A model generated the notes under the pieces. The model saw only the letters and a program-made list of their open reading frames with translations, had not been told where the DNA came from and did no database searches. Both the position numbers and the translations under genes were made by a program. Below are positions 1-12,989 of a DNA stretch of 64,000 nucleotides, piece after piece. How positions within the stretch are numbered: position 1 is the stretch's first letter; each line of letters starts with the position of its first letter. The stretch is from Welwitschia mirabilis. Lineage: Eukaryota > Gnetophyta > Gnetopsida > Welwitschiales. The stretch covers positions 151,669,342-151,733,341 of the forward strand of contig JBOZIK010000001.1 in NCBI GenBank assembly GCA_051453625.1, read 5' to 3'.

Positions 1-3000
1 ATAGAAACTGAGCATTTATCTGTTAGTTTATCTGCAAAACAACTCAAAATATCCTATCAAATACACTTAAGTTGGCGGCGCAATAATTTTTTAACCTTAA
101 CAATTAGGTAATAACATTAATTTTTAGTTATAATTTTTGATGGAATATTTAAAAGAATTACAATTCAAATATTTTGACACTTACAATGCATATAAAAAAG
201 GCAATTCAAGATGTGTATCATAACCATAAACATGTGGACAATAAATGGCTTTTCTAAATACGCTAACATGTTAGGCTAGAGTATTAAGGCAATTTTTGAA
301 AAGAATATAGTAAGTAGCTAGTTACCCCATAGATTAAACTATACTATAGAGGACACATGTGGTTTTTTATAGCACATTATCCATGTACACACAAAAGGTA
401 GATCTTAATGGGAAAGTCAAGCTTGGAAATGCTCCAAGACCAATAATGATTTACAAAATGCTATAGACCTAAGTGAATTCCAAGATTTACAGGTATTAGT
501 GAATGGGAGTTCTTGATTAATAATAACATTATAATTGATTAATATTATATTTAAATCTTCATAACATCATAATCATAAATAAAAAATACTTATTTTGGAT
601 TATTAAGTGTAACAAATCTGTGACATTTGTTTATATAGATCAATAGAAGCATGACTATAAGTGTGACATCTAGTGGTGTAGTGTGACTAATCTTACCTAG
701 ATCAACCATAACTCAACTTATACTAACATGATATCATAGCTACTATATTATGAAGATATATTTATAATGAAAATCCACATAATTAGAAAATTTATGATAG
801 TAATATATCCAAAATTAATAGCTAATCTATTTTCATGCATGAGAATGGTATAATAAAACATGTTTATTGATGAACATTTTCCACCTAGATTAGACTACTT
901 GAAAGGATAAAATAAGATATTAAATATCTAACTAATAATAGAATTAATGAGGGTATTCCATGAATGGTATACATTTAATATAAAATTAGTATGTTAGGTG
1001 AGCTAGGTAAATAAGAAGTCACATCTTGATAGTTATCCAATGGCTAAAGTCACTTTCATGTTCTATTAAGTTACAAAACATTCTACATATTGTATGTTTT
1101 GACATGTTTCTATGTCTTTCTCATAGCTTTTCAAGCCTTTTTTTAAAATCCTTTTAGCATGAAATTCCATGAGTTAATCATTAAATATGTTAAGATTATT
1201 GGAAAGACTTTCTTTATTTTGATCATGTATATTTAAGCACATTTCTTCCACATCCATAAAATGCAAAACAAGTGAAGTATTTGAAGAGTCTTAGATTTTA
1301 CAATTATTATTTACTTCTAATAAATTATGTTATTCATAAACAAGAATGGAATTGTTATGGCTAATACACAAGAAAGATACTAGCATATTCTATTGAACAC
1401 CACTCTTGCATGATGTGTGATGTTAGTTTTATACCTCTCTAGCTATTCTAGATGAAATTATAAATCTTCTAAGTTTAACCTCAAAAAAGTGTTAAAAGCA
1501 TACAAATAGCCTTGTAATATCTTGGGATGAATTTTGTAAGACTAATGAATGTTGTAAGATGTGTGACATGAAATTGAATAATTAACACATAAAAGGGATG
1601 CTATTAAAATGTTTTCACTAAGGGGATGGTTTTTAGCATAGCCAATGCCAACCTTTTAACATTGTGGTATAAGTTAAAAAGAAAAAGAGCAAAAAACATG
1701 ATGGCTATAAAAAGAATCAAATTTCATGATGAAAAGACGAACATTTTAGAAGATATATAGGCAAGTATTATAGAAGATAAAGAGATATGTATTTCACAAG
1801 ATGAATAATCATGAGCAATCTAAATTTAGGATTAATACCATCTATAAATTTGAACAAAAGCTAATCATGAAAATTCTTGGTTGTGGATCCCAGCTTCTCC
1901 TAGGATATGAAGTTTATTTTTCAATTCTTTTTAGTTTTCTTACATCCTGTTGATGATAAAATCTTTCTTTATTGATTACTCACTATAATTTCCATTTGCA
2001 TTTAATGAATCTTGCATATCCTAAAGTGTATTTGTATGTATAATTTCTATAGAATAATAACATAAAGGAATTCTAGCATATTTACAACTGAGTTAACTTA
2101 TAGATAAAGAAATACTAACTTGTGGCATTACCACCAAGGGATATGTTTTATCTTTGTAGTGTACATCACATCTACTCTTATTATTTTTAAGAATTGTCTA
2201 GTAATAAACATATGAATTCATATGATATGGATGAAATCTCTTTAGTTCTTTGAACATTTGATTTTGAAATTACTTATAGTGAATTGCATGATTTATCTTT
2301 ATATTAAAAAAATTTTTGTACATTAGTTCTTTGTGTCATGAAGGCTTTTTAGAAATATCACTTTTTGAATCTATGATTTTTATTTTAGTAAATGTAGAAG
2401 GAATATTTAGTTATTGTTATTTTTTAGGAGTGATGATAACTTAAGTAATATGAAAAAAAAAATTTAGTAATTTATAATAATGCTATTAGGTATCCTCTTA
2501 GGTTCTAGTTAAATTTTTATTATCATTTTATCTTTAAGAAATACAATAGTACTTTTGAAATCATTTTCTATTGAATGAGTCAAATTATTCCTCTATTTTG
2601 GATCTCAAAAATGTACATTAAATTTTGAAATCAAGCAACATAAATTTTTGAAAGAGAAATTTCTAAGAAATAAAATTTCTTAAAAATTCATTTATGTGTT
2701 TAGTTTATTTACTTTTTATTTAAGCTTTAACGAGGAATCTTCCCATAGAATTAATGCACCTTTTCCCTAATGTGCATGAAATAAATAACATAATAATTCA
2801 TGTGCACCAGTGAAATTTTAAAAGGGTGTTGTAATTAGCATATATTACATTGATTTATTATGTAAACTAATTATGAAGTTGGATTATGAAGTTATTGGAT
2901 TTTATATAACTTACTATTTTACATGTATATTGTAAATTTTTTAATGCATTTATTTATTAATTGGATACATATTAATTTATACTCTTTATACATTTATTAG

Positions 3001-3570
3001 TACACATAATTATGCATGTACAAGTCATGGTACTTGTGTTTTAAGATACAAAAGTTTTAAAGAAGTGTTTATTTCTCAAGTGAATAATTTTGAGCTAAAT
3101 TTTTTTAAGTATTATTTATTTTTTAATTTCTTATTCCAAATGCATCATATACATTTTGATGATTGATAAATGATTTATATTATAATATTTCCATATATTC
3201 ATAACATAAAAGGACTAAATAACAAAAATTCTTATGTTTTCTTATTTCGTTTTTTGCTCACTTTTTGGTTTAAATAATATAGTGTTTAGTAGATTAAACT
3301 TTGTATGATGTACTATATTCATATGGAGTAATATAATTCTATAGTTTTTAAGTTTTAAAATTAGTTTAAAACCATTTTTTAAAAGGTTACACTCTCTTAA
3401 AATGTTATAACAATAATCATATAATTAGCTTTTTATTTCTTCATATTTATTCCACTTAGAAATCAAAGCACAAATATTAGTTGGTATTTAATGCTAATTT
3501 TAAAATTTAGGTTCTCTAGTATTACTAATATCAATTATGATATAATTCATGACTTGATTTTAATGTTTAT
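1..3570. other. AT-rich DNA, no recognisable gene
   Basis: I see no open frame of useful length, no RNA gene and no LTR pair here. Homopolymer tracts and short AT-rich blocks dominate. Because a CACTA-type transposase remnant starts at 3571, part of this stretch may be the 5' non-coding part of that element, but I could not identify its terminal repeat. Confidence 0.5.
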
Positions 3571-4355
3571 ATGGAGAGAACATGGATAAACATTATGTCT
3601 TCATTAATCTGCTTTGAGGAGATTCAAGAATTTATGGAGCTTGCTAAAAAGAATATCAAGGATTAAAATGAAATGAGATGTCCTTATATGTTTTGCATAA
3701 ACCTTTAGTTACTTCACTCAAACCAAGTGAATGAAAATTATATATCTAAGGGAATGGAATCAACATGCACAAAATGGATTTGGCATAGGAAGGAACTTAT
3801 ACCTACTTGAATTGATATCTCTATCAAGGATGTAGTAAATCACATAGGTGATGACTTTTCTAGGATGATTTGTAAATCATTTAGTTATGATGATGAGATT
3901 ATAGATGTTAATGAGATGCTATTTAGAAAGGATTAAATAATATACATTGGGAAACTATAATTTCAAAAATTATTAATAATACAAGATAATCATTGATTCT
4001 AGAATGCACAAAGTTCATGACTTTATTCATGGTGACTTGGTTGTTCAATATCAAACTACTTGACAAGTGATAAAATAATTTCTTTAAGGTTCTATTTACT
4101 TTACTAAAGAAAATCCATTTTAAGAGAAATACAGTGCATTCTATAATGGATGTGTAAATAAGATACTATCTTAAATTAGTCTCAATTATAAGGAAATAAA
4201 TGCATATCCAAATGACTACATATCATTTTAAAAAGAGACTTTAAATGTAGATGTATGTCTAAGTTGTAAATATTCATAGTGAAAGGTAAACTAAAGAATC
4301 AAAATAGTCATGGTTAATACCCTAACAAATATTTGACATTACTTTCTATTTTTCA
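3571..4355 (+). pseudogene. CACTA (En/Spm-type) transposase remnant, 5' part
   Basis: From the ATG at 3571 the translation starts MERTWIN and continues with EFMELAKKNIKD, RCPYMFC and TKWIWHRKE. This is the layout of the N-terminal transposase-associated domain of plant CACTA elements (M-D-R-S-W-M, E-F-I-x-F-A, R-C-P-C-x-x-C, W-x-W-H). Stops interrupt it at 3664 and 3706. A second patch from 4178, in another frame, reads NYKEINAYPNDYISF and then CLSCKYS. It corresponds to the K-I-H-A-C-P-N-D-C segment and following zinc-binding pair at the start of the main transposase domain. The family normally acts by cut-and-paste on CACTA-ended elements; this copy is dead. It breaks off at the chromovirus LTR. 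I could not find the continuation on the far side. Confidence 0.75.
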
Positions 4356-7090
4356 TGTCTTATATTTTGTAAATGTTATGTACTTGAATATTAAGTATAT
4401 TAATCTTTTAATGAAATGATTAATTATTCTTATTTAAAGGCCTAATAAACTAAGATGTTATTTTAAATTAATGTTAGTTTGTAATTTTCATAATTTACCA
4501 TGAAAATGATAAAAATAATGTTTTTTACTTTTTCTTATTAGAAAATCTATAGAAACATTTAAAATTGGATAACATCATTATGTGAGGAATTAAAATCATA
4601 TGATAAAACTAATAAATTAAAAATTTAAAGAGGACATAATAATATATTTTAAATCATATTTACTCATTTAGAGGATTAATACAAGTGATAGGTGTAGTAT
4701 ATTATAAATAAGAATTTTATTCATTATATTATATAATAGATAGATTTTATGCATTTTGAAATGAACGAGCATCTGAACAAGTATATGTACTCTTATGTAA
4801 AATCAAGAATGATAAATAAGTAGATTTACTCTACCATAACTTTTATGTTCTTAAAATGTGTAAGGACACTTTGTTCATATCATACTCATTGTTTTATTTG
4901 TTGAAATTAAAGAGTTATATGACATGAAAATTTTGAGATCTATGCATTTGTTCTATTTACTCATGTCTTAAATGTATTAAACTTATTTATGAGCTTATGA
5001 AGGATTATAGAGAAGCTAGCATGAGTAAATGATGTACTTAATTAGTCTTGATAATTAAAGCTAAAAGATTACTCATCCTAGTTAGATGCTTGAAATGTAA
5101 GTTATTACTCATCCCACTTATCAATGCTTAACTAATTATAAAATCTTTATCATATCTTTGTTATAGCGAAAACTAAATTTTTAGAGTAGTGGCATAGGAT
5201 AAAAATATCATAGCTTATTAATTATTAGGCATAAATTAGTAAAACAAAATTTGTAAGTTCAAGATTATTCTATGAAAATGAAAATATAAAAACAGTAAAT
5301 TTTTTATGGGTAATTATTTTTAAAAAATTTATTTATTAAAATTTGTTAAAAATAAATACAAAAAATAGTGAGTAAGTAATTCACATTTTTTAACCTATTT
5401 GTTATAATATCTACAAGCTTGAGCATCCCAAATTTAGAAAATTGAATAAGTAGTCTAAAACATCTTAAATCATCTAAAAACACAAAGTATTTTAAAAGTT
5501 ATACTATTTTAGTGTAGTGTAGTAAAGCTGTAATTTTAGAAAATTTGATAGTTTTTAACCTTAGGTAATAATATTTGAAATAATATTTTTAGAATTCCAA
5601 GATAGTTTAAGTTAGATTCCAAGGATTCTATTATGTTGCTAGTTTCTAAGAAACTACTATAATTTATCTTTTGCTCTATAATAATTAATTATTAATTTTT
5701 GGCTATGGTTGTCTCCATAGAGCCTAAAAATGTTATAATTAATATTTATAATTATACAAAATTATTACAAAAAATTTTGTAAAGAATTTGAATACATAAG
5801 ATATATTTTCATCTACATATTTTACATTAAAATAATATTCTATTTGTAGAAATACCTCTTTGACCATTTTTTTTAAAATCTTACTTTGAATGTGTAGCTT
5901 GTAAGAGCTTTTACCTTAGTAGTTTAAGTAATATAATTAATCTCTATCTCATCATCTTTATTCACATATAATATATCCATATGAATCTTGGATAAAGATT
6001 TATATCTTAAGAATTATGCTTGAGATATACTTTCTTTTGTCTACCTTCTTTATACTAATCCATGGAAATTATCATATGAGAATGGAAGAATGTTTCTAGG
6101 ATTGACATAAACCCATGTATGTTTTTATTTATTTAAGTACGTTAAGATGTGATTTAATACATTTTGAATATCATTATTTTTATTAAAAATAAAAGAATAT
6201 TTTATTTATTTATATAATTAACAAAAGAATATTCCTTTTGTCTAGATTTTATTTATTGCAATCTTGAATATAGAGATGGTCTTGTATGCTTGTTCTTTTC
6301 TATAATTGTTTCTATAAAATAAACCTAATGACGATTAGAAATATTAAAGGTAGGTAAATAATATATTAAATATTCACATTAGTTAGAATTATATGTATGC
6401 ATTTATGTGGTGTATTCATCGAACACGATTAAATTAAGATAATTTTATTAATATTTATCCCCATACTTGGATTTTATCAATAAGGTGGGTTGTATTTTAG
6501 TTTTTTATGGTACTCTTTTGGAATAGATTTGAGCAGTACTCTCCTACCCTACCCATTTATGAAGTTACTTCGACTCAACATCTTAAGCCCTTAGCATTGA
6601 TGGATTATGTTACATAATTCGAACATGTTTTAAAGAAGTAGGAACCATTTATAAGCATGCATCCACCTTGCATACTACCTGTCATAGTTTAGAACCTGAA
6701 ATAAAACCAAATCATGTCTAAATAATGGTTGAATATCAAATTAGAATGCCATTAACTAGAGTTGCAACCTCATATTTTATTGATTAGGTATTATACTTAC
6801 ACTTATTTATGTATGTTTATAATAAGTTCACATCTCCTCAACCATTCACAAAATATCTTCTATGTGATAAAAAAACTAGGAAGAAATAAAGAATACAAGC
6901 TTATTATAGGTAAATATATAATATTAATATGATTGGTTTTTCTTAGAATATAGAAATTCTAATAAAGGAATAAGTAAAAATTCATTCTAGGTTCCACTAT
7001 TTCTATTAGGTAATAATATTAAAGGAGGAGAGAAGAGAAAAGTAAAAAAAAAATAGTGTTAATTAGGGTAAGAGAACAGAGGGTGTTATA
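4356..7090 (+). repeat. 5' LTR of chromovirus G
   Basis: 4356 to about 5170 aligns by eye with 49096-49890 (for example the shared GAAGCTAGCATGAG and the block ending in AAAATCATATGATAAAACT). The inferred start is TGTCTTATATT. The end GGGTGTTATA lies 3 bp before the primer site and fits the GGGTGTxACA end common in Tekay-type LTRs. The stretch from 5170 to 6900 has no clear counterpart in the shorter 3' LTR, so either an unrecognised insertion lies here or the other LTR is truncated. Confidence 0.7.
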
Positions 7091-7093
7091 AAT

Positions 7094-7105
7094 TGGTATT
7101 GAAGC
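7094..7105 (+). other. Primer-binding site of G (initiator tRNA-Met type)
   Basis: TGGTATTGAAGC matches the usual TGGTATCAGAGC except at three positions and is followed by TAGGTTAAC. It sits 3 bp after the inferred LTR end. Confidence 0.8.
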
Positions 7106-8055
7106 TAGGTTAACTTAAATAATACTTAAGTTACAAAGTTATAAATTTATAAGAATATAAATCTAATTAAATTTTTAGCAATCTTTCTTAGTAATCATAC
7201 AGTTAGTTGTAGCCATAATAACCTTAATTTCTAATAGCTATAAAGTTAATTATATCCATAATAATCTTAAAGTATAAGTAAAATTAATTATATCCTTAAT
7301 AATACTAAATTCCAAAACAACTTTAACTCCTAAATAAACATTAATTTAATATTTTCTCCCAATAGTTATAAATTTTGTTATAACTATAATTTTCTTACTT
7401 CCTAAATATATATCAAGTTAAATTCATATTAATTCCAATAATTATAAAGGTTACACTAATGATAATCTTAGTACCTTAATAATTATAGAAATTAATTATA
7501 TTTGGTATAGTTATCAAAGTATTCATAAGATTAACTATAACGCCAACCCTTAGATGATCATTATGCTAATCATACTTATGATAATTCTAATTCTTTAAAT
7601 AAACTATGAAGGATGATGAATTTAAGTCATCAAAGACTCTATAACCTTATAGATAATAATCATTTAGAAAATAAAAATTATATTACGAATTTAGATAATG
7701 ACCTTATATAATTTCTTAAAGAGCTTACTTTTATATAAAATATAAATAAATAAATAATACCTTATAATTAGATATCCTTGGAAATAATCAAATCTTCAAT
7801 CAAGTTATTCATCCTAAATTCTATGATCACATAACTTTAAAGTTAAAACCCATGGTCATAACTTATAGATGTCATTTATTGAAAATAAAAAAGGGAATAA
7901 ACTTATCTATGTAGTTTACGATATAAATAAGGACCCATTACTTCATAATAATAACCATGTATTCCTAAGATTATAAAAATAATTTTGAGTTTAATTTTTA
8001 ATAATATATACCCTATTTATAAATTTAATCTTATAAAAATTTTCTCTTCTTTTAG
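7106..8055 (+). other. Untranslated leader of G
   Basis: This is the AT-rich region between the primer site and the gag start. It contains irregular short repeats around AATTATATCC and ATAATCTTA near 7240-7500. No frame is open. Confidence 0.5.
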
Positions 8056-9150
8056 ATGCCTTTTTGTCATTAACTAAACCTTGAGGCTAGGTCAGTTACA
8101 CCAACTAATTAACATTAAGAGAATTCACAAGAGAGTTAGCAATCTAATAATGGAAATCAATACCTATTCAACCTTAATTCAGAAGCATTAATAGATACCT
8201 TTATGTGGTTTCTATCATGGACATTTAATTAATATAAAAATACATAACTAAACAATGGTATTAAATAATCTAAGAAAGTGGGTATGATAAAATTAATTTA
8301 AGCATTTATTAAACTAAATCCAATAAAGTTTGTAGGAGGTTTGGATGCTTCCAAAGCAGAAGCATGATTGAGTGATGTTAAAAAGGTTATAGATGTATTA
8401 GAATGTGATGAATATGGAAAGGTTTCTTTAGCCATTTATATGTTATAAGGAGAAGCTAATCTATAGTGGAAAATGGAAATGACCAAATAAAGAGATCTAA
8501 AACTTGTATGGAGGATATTTAAGAATATATTAAAGGAGAGATACGTCACTACGTTATATATTCACTAGAAGGTTATAAATTTCTACAATCTAAGACAAGA
8601 TTATATGTGATCATAACATCTCATGAGGGGAAATTTATAGACTCATTAAAATATGTTTCACATATACATCTAGATAAAGAAGATAAAGCAAATATTGTTA
8701 TTGATGCTCTTATTCCTTCTATTACTATCAAACTATTCATATTTTAACCTAAGAGTCTAGAAGAGGCTATACAAAAGGTAAAGATACAGGAAAAAAAATA
8801 GCAGTGACAATAAGAAATTAAGAAAAGAATTCCTTCACAAGGATATATCCTTAAGGGAAATTGATCACAAATGCCTAATCAAGCTAATAATTGGTACTTG
8901 ACCAAAAATAATGTTAGTAGCAATGATAGAAGAAATAGAAATTTTAGTTAACAAAAGTAGACTTCATTTTAAATAAATTAGAATGTTTGTAGTCAAAGAT
9001 ATGTAAGTAATTAACCTCAAGGTTCAACTTTAAGCAAACTCATAATTAATATTAGTATTAGAACTAGTATAATGGATCTTAATGCTACTATTGTAAAGGA
9101 AATCATAATGTAAGAAATGTTTAATATGTGATAAAAAAAATTGTAGATAA
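8056..9150 (+). pseudogene. Gag remnant of chromovirus G
   Basis: From about 8311 the frame reads KLNPIKFVGGLDASKAEA, then a stop, then VIDVLECDEYGKVSLAIYML. This is the classic retrotransposon gag start (N-P-P-K-F-x-G, then K-V-x-L-A-x-Y-x-L-x-G-E-A). It continues with KERYVT and NFYNLRQDYM, the R-E-K-Y...F-x-x-L-R-Q-G-x-M segment. Near 8700 the frame shifts and reads ALIPSITIKL and PKSLEEAI. A zinc-knuckle relic CYYCKGNHNVRN lies at about 9083, one residue shorter than CX2CX4HX4C and without its last Cys. Several CAA/CAG-to-stop and TGG-to-stop changes are present. Gag would form the virus-like particle; this copy cannot. Confidence 0.85.
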
Positions 9151-9224
9151 AAACTAGAAAAGACTTAAGGATAAAAAACTATTCCTCAATCCATAAGACA
9201 ACTTTAAGCAATAGTAGATAATCA

Positions 9225-9560
9225 AGTGGTAAAATTTTAAAGCTTTGTTATAGAAGGTAAGGCTTTACTTAATAATGAAGAAGTAATTATTTTATTTTAT
9301 TATGGAGTAACACATTACTTTCTATCTCTTATAATTTCTATAAAAGCAAAATTATATTGTGCTCTAATTAAGGGATGCATAGAGTTAGAAAATAGGTTCA
9401 TGTTCAATGTTAATAAGCAAGTCATAAGTGGTAGATATTTTTTGATACAACCAATGGTTATTGACTTAGAAAAATATGGGATCCTTTTGGATATGAATTT
9501 TTTAATATAGAATAGAGTAGTTATAAATTATGAAAATCATCAACTCTAAATGATGAATCA
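9225..9560 (+). pseudogene. Aspartic protease remnant of chromovirus G
   Basis: From 9253 the frame reads EGKALLNNEEVIILF followed by YYGVTHYFLS. This matches chromovirus protease E-G-x-L-L-x-x...V-L-F-D-S-G-A-T-H-S-F. The catalytic Asp codon position (9298-9300) is now Tyr, so the enzyme would be inactive. Further on, VISGRYFLIQPMVI and LLDMNFL align with the downstream D-L-I-V-L...L-G-M-D-W-L segment. Confidence 0.82.
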
Positions 9561-9660
9561 TAGTTAAATGCTAACTTTTTAAGATTATTAAAAATCAAAA
9601 GTCAAGAATTTAATTAATGCAAAGCATATAAAAAGAGAAATTAAGAGGGGATTATCAGTT

Positions 9661-10179
9661 TATTTACTATACCTAAAATCAATATGCTTAAAGTAAGGGA
9701 AAACTTTAGTAAAGAATATATCAATAATCCAAGAATATCTTAATGTATAAAAATACTACCACACTTTGAGAAGTTGAGTTTTCCATTGAATTGATCCCAT
9801 GAACCTAACCAGTTTCCAAGACATTCTATAGAATGTATTCTATAAAAATGAAATAATTAAAGATTGAGATTAAAGAACTTTTATAAAAAGGCTTTTTTCA
9901 TCCTAGTATATCATCATAAGAAGCACTTATATTATTTGTAAAAATGAAGTATGGAACACTAAGGTTATGTGTTAATTATGGATATTTAAATAAGGTTATC
10001 ATAAAAAACAAGCATCCACTACCAAGAATAAATAACCTTTTTGATCAACTAAAGGAAGCTAAGGTATTCTCAAAAGTTGATCTAAACTCTCGATATCATT
10101 AAGTTCAAATTATCAAAGAAGATATTAATGAAACAAAATTTAGAACCTACTATGAGAATTATAAATTCATGAGTATACC
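9661..10179 (+). pseudogene. Reverse transcriptase of G, N-terminal half
   Basis: The best stretch starts near 9968: [18 protein letters not shown], then [20 protein letters not shown] and, after LNSRYH, a stop and QIIKEDINETKFRTYYENYK. This is the chromovirus RT segment C-I-D-Y-R-x-L-N-K-x-T-x-K-N-x-Y-P-L-P-R-I-D-D-L-F-D-Q-L. The fragment ends at KFMS plus the 5 bp ATACC, exactly where the canonical M-P-F-G-L-T-N motif begins. That motif is found 36.6 kb away at 46763. The gene would copy element RNA to cDNA in the particle; here it is split and full of stops. Confidence 0.9.
10175..10179 (+). repeat. Left target-site duplication of the C compound (ATACC)
   Basis: This pairs with ATGTC at 46763-46767. 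Both can derive from ATGCC by one transition each. ATGCC encodes the M-P start of the conserved RT motif, so the host frame supports the ancestral state. Confidence 0.75.
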
Positions 10180-11337
10180 TATTACACTATCAAATTGTAT
10201 ATATCTGATAAGGTATTTTGAGTATTTGTGTAGAAAATTAGATAGGTTTATGTTGAGCTTTGATGATAATGAAGAACTAATACAAATATCATGAAAACAT
10301 GTAATCTTCATTACATTTAATAATATTTAATATAAATTGTAATAGTTCATATTTGAAGCCAAAATCCTATAATCAACAAGGCTAATCTAACACAAGAGGC
10401 ATCTTTATAAAGTTCATCATTCATCTTATCATCTAGACAATAGTATGGATGATAGAAGAATATATGTTAACTAGGATGCTTACTAGACTAATCTAATGAC
10501 TGATGTAAATCTTTTATGATGTGGCATAGTCTTTTGTAGTGTTTGAAGAGTAGTAAGATGATACTTAAATATAACTATTCACCAAACTTCATCGAACTTT
10601 ATCAAACTTTCACCATGTATCATATGCCTTCTTGTGTAGCCATTAAGGTATTATTATGTATGTTAGTGTTTGCTATTTTTAGAGTCTTTATTTTTAATAA
10701 ATAACCCCTTCATCCTCAACTTTGACTTTATCTTCTTTGACACTAGAAATTCTCATGATAGAAGATCAAAGGGCAAGAGATCCATCCTTGTAGTTGTAAA
10801 GAGACATCTTTCTTAGTATCAGGTTATGAATCCTTTATTGAGGTATTGCTACTCTATAACACAAATGTTAGTTTGAATATAAAAAACAAATTATGTTTTT
10901 CTTTCTATATTTTTTATTATTTACATCTCTATTATTGCTTATGGTGCTTGTTATTTTGTAACAGCTTTATCTACAATATAAATCATGAGGGCAACCTTTA
11001 TTAAGGTTGATACTTGTTGTTTAGGTGCATTTTAATTTATTTCTTACATTAAGTTGCATTGTTTTTCTTTTTTGTTTGACACACCTAGTTACTTAGGTTG
11101 ATCTTTATTAGTAATGATTTCCTTAATTGATCTAGATTATATAGGATTGATCTTAATAATAGGTTAATTTAGTAATGGAATAGAGGTTGCATCTACATTA
11201 GTTTTTCATCTAATTTACATAAGTATGCTTCATTTGCATGGTTCACATTTGCATCATTATTTCATGCTACTTAGGAAGTACATTAATAATTTATTTGAAA
11301 TTAATTATCTTTCTTCTTTTTTGTGCCTTTGATGAAA
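10180..11337 (+). repeat. Extra LTR of C in inverted (plus) orientation
   Basis: It starts TATTACACTATC, matching the family start TGATGCACTATC. It shares blocks with C's other LTRs read in reverse, such as the segment around 10740 (TTCTCATGATAGAAGATC) and the run from 11090 to 11220 (ACTTAGGTTGATC, GATAATAGGTT-like, GAGGTTGCATC). It stops at about 11337, some 100 bp short of a complete LTR end, directly against the opposing LTR. Confidence 0.8.
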
Positions 11338-12451
11338 AGAGAATTGATTTCAAAAAAAATATTAATATACTTCCTTAATAGAAAAAAAAACAACGCATAG
11401 CAAAGTATGTAACAAAAATAAGATTATGAAAATGAGATTCAAAACTAATCTAAATGCAACATCTATTTGATTTCTAAATCAACCTATCATGGAAATCAGC
11501 CTTGTATACCTAGATTAATTTAAAAAACTATCAATAACCCAGACCAACCTAAGTTGTCAGGTGCATCAAATAGAATAGAAAAATACTATAAGTTAATCTA
11601 GGAAATAAAATGGAATGCATCTAAACTACTAGTATCAATCTTAACAAAGATTTTCTACATGATCTATATCACATATGAAGCTATCATGAAATCATAAGCA
11701 ACATAAGTCATAAGGCAAATGTACATAATAAAAGATATCAAAATAAAATAGAGTTTTAATTATATTTGAATCAACATTCATGTTATAAAGTAGTAACACC
11801 TAAATAAAGGATGCATAGTATAATACCAAGGAAGAAATTTCTCTATAACTACAATAATGGATATACTATCCTTTGATCTCCTATCATGACAATTTTCAAT
11901 ACCAAGAAGATAAAGTCAGAGTTGAGGATGAATGAGGTATTTAATACCAATAAAGACTCTAAAAACAACAAATACTAACAAATGTAGTAAAATCCTAATT
12001 GCTAGGTAAGAAAACACATGACACATGATGAAAGTTTTATGAAGTTTGACAAATAGATATATTTATATATCACCTACTAGTCATTCAGATGTTACAAAAG
12101 ATGATACCACATCATATAAGATTCACATCAGCTACCTGATTAGTCTAGTAAGTATCCTAGTTAACATATATTCTTCTCTCATTCATATTATTATCTAGAT
12201 AATAAGACAAACAATGGGCCTTTTAAAGATGATTCTTATATCAGATCAACCACTTTAATTATAGCATTTCTACATTAAATAGGAAATATTACAATTTAAT
12301 TTAAATGCTGTCAAATGTAATAAAGATTGCATGTTTTCAAGATATCTTTCTTAGTTATTCATTACTATTAAAAGTCAACATAAACTTATCTAATGCCCTA
12401 CAAAATTACTAAAACTATTTGATTAAATAAATACAATTTGATAGCATAACA
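11338..12451 (-). repeat. 3' LTR of C (minus strand)
   Basis: Read in reverse it begins TGTTATGCTATC at 12451 and runs parallel to the 5' LTR at 45551-46762 (for example the shared GATCTATATCA and TCATAAGCAA blocks near 11660 and 46020). About the last 150 bp of a complete LTR are missing at the junction with the inverted LTR. Confidence 0.8.
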
Positions 12452-12470
12452 TGAGTTCCCACTTGGCCTT
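12452..12470 (-). other. Polypurine tract of C
   Basis: On the minus strand AAGGCCAAGTGGGAACTCA abuts the LTR start. D, A and B have similar purine-rich sequence ending near CTA at the same place, consistent with the priming site for plus-strand DNA. Confidence 0.6.
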
Positions 12471-12989
12471 ATCAATCCTTAAGAAAACTAGGCAAACAAT
12501 CATGATTATGAGCCAAATTAACTAAAGATAAATCAACTAAGAAATTATAAAATCAACTCAAAAATAATCTTGTAAATTTTAAAATGCAAAATAGAAATGT
12601 TAAACATAAAAATTAGATATTCTGGCTATGTAGAGTAAGTGACCATACTATTGTCCTAGTGGTTGTCTAGATGATGAAGGGAATGATAGGCTCAAAAATT
12701 ATTCTTAAAAACTAGAAGTCTGTAAAACATTTTATATGAAGATAAATATTAAAATGTAATAATATTAAGAGCATCTCACTTAAATGTATATTACATCATA
12801 AAATAACTATGTCTAACATAAAATTCATTGTTATGAAATATATTAATAATGCATAAATGATGCGCACAGTATCTTAAAAATAAAAATGGACATAATAATA
12901 AAACTTAGAAAATGATGTCTGTATAAAATCATTAGTTTTTTAAGTACAATCAATGAGGAAAGATATATAATATAAAAATATAATAAAGC

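Noticed and set aside
10180-10275. Continuation of G's RT after 10179 (LDRFMLSFDD-like peptide)
   Set aside because: Comparison with C's other LTRs shows this is LTR sequence; the true RT continuation is at 46763.
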